Positions 37,501 through 45,068 of a stretch of 64,000 bases of DNA are shown piece by piece. Numbering within the stretch: position 1 is the stretch's first letter; every line of letters begins with the position of its first letter. Under the pieces are notes generated by a model. It was not told the DNA's origin. It worked only from the letters and a program-made list of their open reading frames with translations, and did no database searches. This DNA is from Mycolicibacterium neoaurum ATCC 25795 (lineage in GTDB: Bacteria > Actinomycetota > Actinomycetes > Mycobacteriales > Mycobacteriaceae): assembly GCF_000691525.1 (NCBI RefSeq), contig NZ_JMDW01000005.1, positions 62,001 through 126,000 of the forward strand, read 5' to 3'. Position numbers and translations under genes: made by a program.

Positions 37501-40031
37501 GGGTCGGCCACGAACCGTTCGGCCGTCAACCCGAAGCGTTGATGGTATCCGTGCGCGACATGCGTTCCACCGATGTAGATCTCACCGATCACTCCGACCG
37601 GAACCGGTTGCAGGTGATCGTCGAGCAGGTGGATGGTGGTGTTGATCTTCGGCGTGCCGATCGGCACGATCCGTGATCCCTGTTTGCCGTCGACCTTGTA
37701 CCGGGAGCAGTTGATCACGGTCTCGGTCGGACCGTAGAAATTGTGCAGCAGCGCGTCGAACATGGCGTGGAACTTGTCGGCGACCTCCCCGGGCAACGCC
37801 TCGCCACCGATCGGGACCCGTTGCAGGGTGCGCCATTCGTTCACGCCGGGCAGGGACAGGAACAGTCCCAGCAGCGAGGGCACGAAATGCATGGACGTGA
37901 CGCCCTCGTCGCGCAGCAGATCGGTCAGGTAGCCGATATCGGTGAGGCCGTCCGGTTTGGGGATGACAAGTCGGGCTCCGGCGGCGAGCATGCCGAAGAT
38001 CTCTCCGATCGACACGTCGAACCCCTGGGATGCCACCTGTAACAGCCGGTCGGCTTCGGTCACCCGATACTCGTCACCGAACCAGGCGAAGTACTCGGCG
38101 ACCGGGCGGTGCGCGACCGGTACGCCCTTGGGCAGACCGGTCGACCCCGAGGTGTAGATCAGGTAGGCGGTGTTCTCCGGGCGCAGCGGACGCACCCGGT
38201 CGGTGTCGGTCGGATTGTCGGCGCGGTGGTCGGCCAACTCGGCGGGCAGTTCGCGCAGCACGACCTTCGGATCCGAGTCGGCCAGGATGTAGGTCAGCCG
38301 ATCTTCGGGATAGCCGGGGTCGACCGGTAGGTAGACCGCGCCGGCCTTGATGATGCCGAGCGCGCTGATCACCAGCTCCGGGGACTTGTCCATGAGCACC
38401 GCCACCCGGTCCTCGGCGCCGATACCCCGGTCGATCAGCCAGTGCGCCAACCGATTCGAGGTTTCGTTGATCTCACGGTAGGTGTAGTGCCGCCCCTCGT
38501 AGACGACCGCGATGTTGTCCGGGGTGGCGGCCGCCTGATTCTCGACGGCCGCGGCCAGGGTCATCGGCGGAGTGTGGAAGTCCTCGCCGGTCGATACCGC
38601 ACGCAACCATTCCGCATCGGCGGGTGACAGCAGATCCAGTCGGGCCAGCGGACGGTCGGGGTCGGTCAGCGCGTCCTCGAGCAGCACGGCGAAGGAATCG
38701 AGCATCCTGGCCGCGAGGTCGGCACTGATGATCTCGGTGAGGTGCTCGGCTTCGACGGTGACGGTTCCGTTTTCGCGTCCGTCCCATTCGACCATGAAGC
38801 CCAGCGGGAGCTGGGTCACGTGGCCGCGCAATTCACCGCGCACGCAGTGCACACCGTCGGGCCGGAAGCCGCCACCGTCGGGTTCGCGGAACCCGAAGCT
38901 GATGCGGGTCATCCTTTCGGCGCCGTGGCGTCGGTCGGGGTTGATCTCGGCGACGACGCGGTCGAGGTTGATGCGTTGGTGGGCGAAGGCACCGAGCGCG
39001 GTGTCCCGGGTTACCGCGAGCAGATCACGGAATCCGTTGCGGCCCTGCGGGCGCAGGCGCATGACGACGGTGTTGCCGTAGTAGCCCAGCGCCTCCTCGG
39101 AGCCGCGGTTCAGCACCGGTGTTGCCACCAGGAAATCATCGGTGTGGGTGTAGCGATGGATCAGGGCGCCGAAGGCGGCCAGCAGCACCATGTACGGGGT
39201 CGAGCCCGTGTCGCGAGCCAACTCGGTGACCTTCGCCGCGGTCGCCGGGGCGAGGGTGATGGTGGCGCGCTGGGAGCGGTACGCCGTCGGCACCGCCGAG
39301 CCGTTCGGTCCCGGAAGCTCCAGCGGCTCGGGCGGTTGCGCCATCACCTGACGCCAGTAGTCCAGGTCCTCGGAATCGTTGCCGGCGGGCACGGCCGCCA
39401 TCGCCGGTGCGGGATCGAGCGCGGCGCCCTCGTAGGCGCGGGTGAGGTCGGTGAAGAAGATCCGCCAGCAGCCGTCGTCCCAGGCGATGTGGTGGGCGAC
39501 CAGCAGCATCACATGCTCGTCGGCGCGCAGGCGTACCAGCGTGATGCGTAGCGGCGAGTCCGTGGTCAGGTCGAAGGCGGTGCCGAACTCGCGCTGGGCC
39601 AACACCTCCAGTCGCAGACCGCGGGCACGCTCGGACATCTCAGAGAGGTCGTGGAACGCCCACCCCGGCTGCAGATCCTCGTGCAGGGTCTCCTTCGGTT
39701 CACCGTCGGCATCGGCGCTGTATGTGGTGCGCAACAGCGGATGCCGCCGCGCGACGGCCCGCAGCGCGGTGTGCAGCCGCTCGGCATCCAAGGCGCCGGT
39801 GAGCCGGTAGGACAGGCTGATGTTGAGCAGCACTCCGGTCGGATCGAATGCCTGCACGAACCACATTCGGCGCTGCCCGTCGGACAGTCCGGTCTGTGCC
39901 GGTTGCGCCGGCGCGCTCGCCAGTCCACGTTCGGCGAGCTTGCGCCGCATCAGTTCCAGGCGTGCGTCGGTGGTTTCCCGGGGCGAGCGCAGCGATGTGG
40001 TCGTCGCCGGTGTGGTCGTGGTGTCAGTCAC
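34596..40031 (-). CDS. mbtE: Mycobactin NRPS MbtE (C-A-PCP-C-truncated A-PCP)
   Basis: An 1811-residue synthetase (about 1680 in M. tuberculosis). First condensation domain near 45-470 (LVAHHIAWDDGCW near 180); full adenylation domain about 500-960 (YLIYTSGSTGLPKG near 625, YRSGDLARR, VKIRGFRIELGEV); carrier near 1015 (FFELGGHSLLATK). The second condensation domain spans about 1060-1480 (VVHHIAADHWS near 1200). Then comes only the C-terminal part of an adenylation domain (about 1540-1690: FVLDEWLSPVAVGVTGDLYYAGG, YLYRTGDRARWTADGELQYLE) and a second carrier near 1730 (FFTLGGDSILAVQ). It loads lysine and joins aryl-oxazoline to it. Start GTG 40031 overlaps the mbtD stop (GTGA); a longer frame to 40517 is shadow sequence. 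Confidence 0.94.
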   Translation of the reverse strand: MTDTTTTPATTTSLRSPRETTDARLELMRRKLAERGLASAPAQPAQTGLSDGQRRMWFVQAFDPTGVLLNISLSYRLTGALDAERLHTALRAVARRHPLLRTTYSADADGEPKETLHEDLQPGWAFHDLSEMSERARGLRLEVLAQREFGTAFDLTTDSPLRITLVRLRADEHVMLLVAHHIAWDDGCWRIFFTDLTRAYEGAALDPAPAMAAVPAGNDSEDLDYWRQVMAQPPEPLELPGPNGSAVPTAYRSQRATITLAPATAAKVTELARDTGSTPYMVLLAAFGALIHRYTHTDDFLVATPVLNRGSEEALGYYGNTVVMRLRPQGRNGFRDLLAVTRDTALGAFAHQRINLDRVVAEINPDRRHGAERMTRISFGFREPDGGGFRPDGVHCVRGELRGHVTQLPLGFMVEWDGRENGTVTVEAEHLTEIISADLAARMLDSFAVLLEDALTDPDRPLARLDLLSPADAEWLRAVSTGEDFHTPPMTLAAAVENQAAATPDNIAVVYEGRHYTYREINETSNRLAHWLIDRGIGAEDRVAVLMDKSPELVISALGIIKAGAVYLPVDPGYPEDRLTYILADSDPKVVLRELPAELADHRADNPTDTDRVRPLRPENTAYLIYTSGSTGLPKGVPVAHRPVAEYFAWFGDEYRVTEADRLLQVASQGFDVSIGEIFGMLAAGARLVIPKPDGLTDIGYLTDLLRDEGVTSMHFVPSLLGLFLSLPGVNEWRTLQRVPIGGEALPGEVADKFHAMFDALLHNFYGPTETVINCSRYKVDGKQGSRIVPIGTPKINTTIHLLDDHLQPVPVGVIGEIYIGGTHVAHGYHQRFGLTAERFVADPFNPGRRMYRSGDLARRNTDGDIEFVGRADEQVKIRGFRIELGEVSAAISVDPSVGQAVVIAADVPGLGKSLVAYVTPAADGATVEIDRIRSRVAAALPEYMIPAAYVEIGEIPITAHGKIDRRALPEPEISVATVFREPATDTERQVAGLFGELLGREQVGADDSFFELGGHSLLATKLVAAVRSRCRVDIGVQEIFELATVGAIAGHIDTVIAAGGGSDRPPMVVVPRGGPLQMSAAQLRQWFQFRIDGPNPVNNIPFAARLTGPADPAAFVAAINDVVARHEILRTTYREIDGAPYQIVNPVADVPVRRARGDGEEWLQAELTAERRYCFDLENDRPLRAAVLSTGDGHVLSLVVHHIAADHWSAGVLFTDVLTAYRARSAGQTPDFAPLRIQYADYAAWQAQLLGGQTPSIEAQRDYWVEQLAGLPEENGLRPDFPRPAVPDGEGAALPFTIDTGTRAKLAALTRELGITEFMLLQAAVAVALHKAGEGTDIPLGTPVAGRTEPELDGLIGFFINILVLRNNLDGNPTVREVLRRAREMALGAYAHQDLPFDRVVEAVAPVRSLSRNPLFGVVVHVREELPADRVIATGSDGAGETRFTALEPTFDVAHADLSLNFFAETTGDGDPAGYQGTVIYRTELYRPDTAARLVHWLEQVIAAFADNPDATLRDIAIARDDQTVTRFSRQIAPRTGLPQTAGADRVFVLDEWLSPVAVGVTGDLYYAGGAIDTAAAAASPAAASRYPANPFGNGYLYRTGDRARWTADGELQYLESGDPEVQAALEAMPGVAAALTRTWETRSGQVLAGYVVLSDPGAEFDRTALPEHLTTLPVTVLATLTDTLPRPVVTATAPSEPARTDTERALAGLLTDLLAATDVGRHDDFFTLGGDSILAVQLAARARDAGVPLTARMVFEHPVLAELGAAVDARSREAAAPGNIDTHHAPMAASGLSPEELAALTAGWGSEKP

Positions 40032-42994
40032 TGGGGCGTGCCTTCTGTCGTTCGTTGCATGTGCTCGATGACCTCGGCGACGGTTGCGCCGCCGAGGATC
40101 GCGGCCAGCGGCACGTTCGCGCCGGCGGCGTTCTTGAGCTTCTTCCGTAGGTCGAGCGCCAACAGGGAGTCGACGCCCAGGTCGAGCAGGGAGGCCGCGG
40201 GGTCGGGGGTGATCTCGTCGGGCAGCTTGAGCACCTCGGTGAGCGCCACCCGCAGCACGCCTGCCGCGTCCATGCCGGCCACCGAAGGCTCGGCGATGCC
40301 GTTGGTCACCTGGGCGGTCGGCACCGTCCCCTCGCCGGGGACACCGAGGAAACGGTGCAACCGTTCGGTGTCGGCGGTGAACACCAGCGGGTCGTCGGCA
40401 ATATCGCGTAATACCGATTCGATGGCCCGGTCGGCGTCCATCGGGAGCAGGCCGGATCGCTGCACCCGCGCGATATCCGGTGTGTCGATGATCCCGCGGC
40501 CCGGCCATAGACCCCACCGCACCGCGGTGGCGTGCCTACCCTCGGCCCGCAGTTGCGCGGTCAGCACGTCGGCGAGCCGGTTGGCAGCCGCGTAGGCGGC
40601 GTGGCCGGCGCCGCCCCACAATCCCGACACCGACGAGCACACGATGATGCGGGCGTCGGCCTGCATCGGCCAGATCCTGGCGATATTGGCCAACCCGGTG
40701 ACCTTCGCCGCCATCGTCGCGTCGATATCGGCGCCGGTGAGGTCGCGGTGGTCGGCGATGCGTGCCGCTCCGGCGGCATGGACCAGCAATGTGGCGCCGC
40801 CGCAGGCGGACTCGGCCGCGGCGGCGGTGAGCGCGGCGGGATCGGTGATATCGCAACGCGGGGCCAGCACCTCGACCCCTTCGATGCGCGGTACCTCGGC
40901 CGGGGTACGACCGAGAAGCACGATGCGCCGTGCTCCGCGGGCGGCCAGGTGGTGCAGGAATCGACTGCCGACCGAACCCGACCCGCCGGTGATGACGACC
41001 TCGTCGAACGTCATGGGCCTGTCTCGTGCCGCGCGAGCAGCGTGAAGGGCCGTCGGCGGCGCGGCCCCGATCATGCTGCGGCGCAGCAGTATCGGACCGT
41101 CGCCCGTGTCGCGTACCGCCAGTTCGGCGGGGGCGCCCAACAGGGCGTCGACGGCGAGTGCGGTGGTCGCCGGATCGGGTTGCCAGGACGGCAGGTCCAG
41201 GTGCCCGAACTCGTGATCGGGATGCTCCCATCCGATGCTGCGATGTATGGCCGCCAGTGCGGCCTGGGCGGGCAGCGGGCCCGGTTCGCCGTCGCGCACC
41301 TGCTCACCGCCGACGGTGACGAGCCAGATATCGCGTATCCGCGGCCCGGCATCGTCGGCGTAGCGCAGCAGGCCGCTGTCGACACGAGCGGCCAGTTCGC
41401 GTCCGGCGGCGGCGGCGTCGAGCTGCTCGCTGGCCGGGGCCAGCACGATCAGCAGATCGGCGTCCTCGGCCTTGACCATCGGCAATCGTTCCCGCAGTGC
41501 ACCGGCGAGTTCGGCGGCATCCCCGAGGTCGAGCACCGTCGCGGCCCGGGCCTGGCCTGGCCGGGCCTGCTCCAGCTCCCAGGTCTCGGAGAGCACCTTC
41601 AGGCCGGGTATCGGTGGCAGCGGATCCGGGGTGGCCCAGTGATGTCGGGCCTGCATCGGCGCGAACGGGAAGTCCGGCAGCAGGGCGGGATTTCCGGGCA
41701 GCGGATCCGGCCAGCGGTGGTCGGGGTCGGAGATCGCCACCGCACCGAGGTTGGCGGCCAGCCGGTCGACGAGCGGTTCGTCGCGGCGACCGGTCCCGAG
41801 CACCAGTGCATTCCCGGTCCCGAGCCCGTCGAGGGTGTCACCGATGGCGAAGAGCAACGCCGGATGGGCCGACATCTCGATGTAGGTGCCGACGCCGGAT
41901 TGCGCGGTGGCTCGGATCGCCTCGTCGAAGCGGACCGTGCTGCGTAGGTTGGTGTACCAGTACTCGGCGAAGTCGGTGCCTGCCTCGACGGTCCGTGCCG
42001 TGGCCGATCCGAGGAAGGGAATCATCCCCTCCTCGAATTTGCCTGCTGGGAGCAGGCTTTCGAGTTCCTCGCGCAGCGGGTCGAGCTTGGTGGTGTGTGC
42101 GGGGAACCACATCTCGATCTCGCGGGCGAACACACCGTCGGCGGTGAGACGGCCGACCACCGTCGCCACGGCGTCGGTGTCACCGGATACCGCCACCGAG
42201 GAGTCGGAGTTGACGACCGAGAGTTCCAGCCAGCCCGGGGTGGCATCGATCTCGGCCTGCGCCCGGTCCGGGCCGACGCCGAGCACCGCCACCCGGTAGG
42301 GGCCGGTCAATCGGTCCAGCAGGGTCGCGCGGGCGTGCACGATGCCCACCGCGTCGGCGAGCGTGACGGTTCCGGCGATATAGGCGGCGCCGATCTCACC
42401 GAGGCTGTGGCCAACGGTGAGGTCCGGTGTGACACCGATCGATTGCCACACCCTGGCCAGTGCGACGCCGTGCACGAACTGGGCGCCCTGGATCTGCACC
42501 TGGTTGAAATCGTTGGTGCGGGCACCGGCGTCGGCCATCAGATAATCCAGCGGCGAGGGATGGCCGGCGGCCCCGAACGCGGCGGCGCAGCGGTCGACTT
42601 CGGCGGCGTAGTCGGGCAATTCGGCGTACGCCTGCGCACCCATCGACGGCCACTGGCTGCCCTGACCGGGGAAGACGAAGGCGATGCGGCCGGTGTGATC
42701 GCGGTCGGCGCGGGTGACCAACGAGTGCTCGCCACCCGTCGCCAGCGCCTGCAGCGCGTCGGTGAGTTCGCCGATGTCGGCGGCGCGGATCAGGGTGCGA
42801 TGCCTGCGAACGCGGCGGGTGCGCAGCAGTGTCGCGGCCACCCGGGAGACATCGGTCATCGCCGGCCTGCGCTGCAGGTAACCGGCGATGGCGGCGGCGT
42901 CGGAGCCGATCAGATCCTCGGCGTGCGCGCTCAGCACCACCGGGGTCCGGCCGTCCGGCAATGCGGTCCCGGCAGGTGTGTGTGGCATGGTCAT
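40028..42994 (-). CDS. mbtD: Mycobactin PKS MbtD (AT-KR-ACP)
   Basis: A 988-residue polyketide synthase half-module that works with MbtC to make the beta-hydroxyacyl ester unit. AT domain about 100-400 (FVFPGQGSQWPSMG, active-site Ser in TVGHSLGEIGAAY near 196). KR from about 655 (VVITGGSGSVGSRFLHHLAARGARRIVLLGR; Ser in IIVCSSVSGLWG and Tyr in GHAAYAAANRLADVL). ACP near 941 (LLDLGVDSLLALDLRKK). The AT specificity region reads FPAHTTKLD instead of HAFH or YASH (see findings). Start ATG 42994 shares one base with the mbtC stop. Confidence 0.94.
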   Translation of the reverse strand: MTMPHTPAGTALPDGRTPVVLSAHAEDLIGSDAAAIAGYLQRRPAMTDVSRVAATLLRTRRVRRHRTLIRAADIGELTDALQALATGGEHSLVTRADRDHTGRIAFVFPGQGSQWPSMGAQAYAELPDYAAEVDRCAAAFGAAGHPSPLDYLMADAGARTNDFNQVQIQGAQFVHGVALARVWQSIGVTPDLTVGHSLGEIGAAYIAGTVTLADAVGIVHARATLLDRLTGPYRVAVLGVGPDRAQAEIDATPGWLELSVVNSDSSVAVSGDTDAVATVVGRLTADGVFAREIEMWFPAHTTKLDPLREELESLLPAGKFEEGMIPFLGSATARTVEAGTDFAEYWYTNLRSTVRFDEAIRATAQSGVGTYIEMSAHPALLFAIGDTLDGLGTGNALVLGTGRRDEPLVDRLAANLGAVAISDPDHRWPDPLPGNPALLPDFPFAPMQARHHWATPDPLPPIPGLKVLSETWELEQARPGQARAATVLDLGDAAELAGALRERLPMVKAEDADLLIVLAPASEQLDAAAAGRELAARVDSGLLRYADDAGPRIRDIWLVTVGGEQVRDGEPGPLPAQAALAAIHRSIGWEHPDHEFGHLDLPSWQPDPATTALAVDALLGAPAELAVRDTGDGPILLRRSMIGAAPPTALHAARAARDRPMTFDEVVITGGSGSVGSRFLHHLAARGARRIVLLGRTPAEVPRIEGVEVLAPRCDITDPAALTAAAAESACGGATLLVHAAGAARIADHRDLTGADIDATMAAKVTGLANIARIWPMQADARIIVCSSVSGLWGGAGHAAYAAANRLADVLTAQLRAEGRHATAVRWGLWPGRGIIDTPDIARVQRSGLLPMDADRAIESVLRDIADDPLVFTADTERLHRFLGVPGEGTVPTAQVTNGIAEPSVAGMDAAGVLRVALTEVLKLPDEITPDPAASLLDLGVDSLLALDLRKKLKNAAGANVPLAAILGGATVAEVIEHMQRTTEGTPQ

Positions 42995-44310
42995 CAGGCG
43001 GCCTCACCGTCATCGGGTATGGCCACGATGGCGTGGGTGTTCGTGCCGCTCATGCCGAATGCCGACACCGCGGCGATCCGCCGACCTTCGCGCGCAGGCC
43101 ATTCGGTGAGTGTGGTGGCCAGCCGTAGGCCCTGGGCATCCCAGCCGATCTCCCGGCTGGGATGCGCGGTGTGCAGGCTGGGCGGAACAGCACCGCGCTG
43201 GGCGGCGATGATCACCTTGGCCAACCCGAGGGCGCCCGCCGCGGCCTGGGTATGTCCGATATTGGATTTCACCGAGCCGAGCAACGCGCCGGCGCCCGCG
43301 CGGGTGGTGTCACCATAGGTGTCGGCCAGCGCACGCAACTCGGTGCGATCGCCGAGCCGGGTCGCGGTGCCGTGTCCTTCGACCATGCCGACGTCGTCGG
43401 GGCGCACGCCCGCTCGTCGCAGTGTGCTGGCGAACAACCGCTGCTGGGCGGCGCCGCTCGGGGCGGTCAACCCCACGGTGCGTCCATCGGAGTTGACACC
43501 GGTCGCCAGCACCTCGGCCAGTACGCGACGGCCGTCGCGCAGCGCCGCCGACCGGCGCCCCAGCACGAAGATTCCCGCACCTTCGGCCCACACCGTCCCG
43601 CTGGCCGCGCTGCTGTAGGGCCGGCAGTGTCCGTCGTCGGATAGTGCATGCTGTTTGGAGAATTCGACGAAGTATCCCGGGCTTCCCATCACGCAGACCC
43701 CGCCGGTGAGCGCCATCTCGCAGTCGCCGTTGCGGATGGCTGCCGCGGCGGTGTGCAGGGCCGCCAAGGCCGAGGAGCAGGAGGTGTCCACGGTCAACGC
43801 TGGTCCGGCCAGATCCAGGGTGTAGGCGATCCGGCCGGATATGACTCCGAGGGAGGTGCCGGTGATGAGATGTCCACTGTGCTGGGAGTATTCGCTCAGG
43901 TCGGGTCCGTACTCCAGCGCTGAGGCACCGATGTAGCAGCCCACCTCCTGCCCGGCGAGATCGTCGGGGTTGATCCCACTGTGTTCGAGGGCACGCCAGG
44001 CCAGCCGCAGCGCCACCCGCTGCTGGGGATCCATCGCGGTGGCCTCCCGCGGCGAGATGCCGAAGAACGCGGGATCGAACTCGGCTGCGCCGGTGAGAAA
44101 TCCACCCAGGTCGTTGATCTTCTTGAAACCGTCGCGGCGCGATCCGTCCAGCAGCTCCGCGATGGACCAGCCCCGGTCGTCCGGGAACGGCGTCAGCGCC
44201 TCCCGCCCCTGGGCCAGCAGATCCCAGTAGCTGTCGCAGGAGTCGACACCACCGGGGGCCTCCACGGCCATCCCGATGATCACAACCGGATCGGTGTTCT
44301 CAGCGCTCAT
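42994..44310 (-). CDS. mbtC: Mycobactin PKS ketosynthase MbtC
   Basis: A 438-residue stand-alone beta-ketoacyl synthase. Active-site Cys in TVDTSCSSALAALHTAAAAI, histidines in VEGHGTATRLGD and KSNIGHTQAAAG, and the end motif SAFGMSGTNTHAIV. It condenses malonyl held by MbtD with a starter acyl unit; MbtD supplies AT, KR and ACP in trans. Its length matches M. tuberculosis MbtC (444). It lies 14 bp after mbtT in the mbt operon, and its stop codon overlaps the mbtD start. Confidence 0.95.
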   Translation of the reverse strand: MSAENTDPVVIIGMAVEAPGGVDSCDSYWDLLAQGREALTPFPDDRGWSIAELLDGSRRDGFKKINDLGGFLTGAAEFDPAFFGISPREATAMDPQQRVALRLAWRALEHSGINPDDLAGQEVGCYIGASALEYGPDLSEYSQHSGHLITGTSLGVISGRIAYTLDLAGPALTVDTSCSSALAALHTAAAAIRNGDCEMALTGGVCVMGSPGYFVEFSKQHALSDDGHCRPYSSAASGTVWAEGAGIFVLGRRSAALRDGRRVLAEVLATGVNSDGRTVGLTAPSGAAQQRLFASTLRRAGVRPDDVGMVEGHGTATRLGDRTELRALADTYGDTTRAGAGALLGSVKSNIGHTQAAAGALGLAKVIIAAQRGAVPPSLHTAHPSREIGWDAQGLRLATTLTEWPAREGRRIAAVSAFGMSGTNTHAIVAIPDDGEAA

Positions 44311-44324
44311 CGCACGTGCTCATC

Positions 44325-45068
44325 TCACAGCGCATTCACAAGCTCGGCCACCTCGCCGGAGTGCTCGTCGAGGTAGAAGTGGCCGCCGTCGAACATCGAG
44401 ACCGTGAAAGCGCCGCTACTGTGGGCCTGCCAGCGCCGCAACATGTTTTCGTCGATGCGGTGGTCACGCTCGCCACCGAGGGTGTGGATATCGGCGGCGA
44501 TGCGGATATCGCCGCCGCACTCGTACCGATTGAACGCCGCATAGTCGGCGCGCACCGCCATCAGCAACAGTTCGACGAAATCGTCGTCGGCGAGCAGTTG
44601 CGGGTCGGTGCCGCCCAGATCGACCATCTCGGCCAGGATCTCGCTCTCGGCCATCGGCAGGTCGGGTGCGCTTGCCACCGCCGACGGTGCCTCACTGGCC
44701 GAGGCCCACAGTGCGTCGACGGTGACGCCGCGCTGCTCGGCCACCCGGGCGAACTCGAAGGCAACGACCGCGCCCATACAGTGTCCGAACAACCGCAGCG
44801 GACCGATGCCGGCCCAGTCGCCCGCGGCGAAGAGGTCTGTGGCCAACTCCCCCACCGTGGCGTGCGCCGGATGGGTCAGTCGGTCACCACGTCGGGGGTA
44901 TTGCAGCACATAGGCATCCGATCCGGCAGCGGCCAGCGCGGTACCGAAGGAGCGGTAGGCCAGTGCGGCGCCGCCGGCATGCGGGAACACCAGCGTGGCA
45001 CCCGCCCCGGTCGTGGCTGCCGGATACCGTTTGATCCAGGGAGCGAACGTCAGATCGGCGGCGGTCAC
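44325..45068 (-). CDS. mbtT: Discrete type II thioesterase of the mbt cluster
   Basis: A 247-residue alpha/beta hydrolase of the NRPS/PKS thioesterase family. LVFPHAGGAALAYRSFG near the start, nucleophile Ser replaced in the usual GHSxG position by LFGHCMGAVVAFEFARV (Cys, see findings), and the late His in FDGGHFYLDEH. In M. tuberculosis a thioesterase-like region of similar length is fused to the end of MbtB; here it is a separate gene in GTGA overlap with mbtB. Likely role: clearing misloaded carrier domains or releasing an acyl product, for instance the aryl acid of the nearby PKS. The symbol mbtT is used as for the discrete gene of M. smegmatis. Confidence 0.82.
   Translation of the reverse strand: MTAADLTFAPWIKRYPAATTGAGATLVFPHAGGAALAYRSFGTALAAAGSDAYVLQYPRRGDRLTHPAHATVGELATDLFAAGDWAGIGPLRLFGHCMGAVVAFEFARVAEQRGVTVDALWASASEAPSAVASAPDLPMAESEILAEMVDLGGTDPQLLADDDFVELLLMAVRADYAAFNRYECGGDIRIAADIHTLGGERDHRIDENMLRRWQAHSSGAFTVSMFDGGHFYLDEHSGEVAELVNAL

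Noticed and set aside
40032..40517. N-terminal extension of MbtE to 1973 residues
   Set aside because: The extra 162 residues are Arg-rich and overlap mbtD in another frame; the GTGA junction at 40028-40031 is a much better start.
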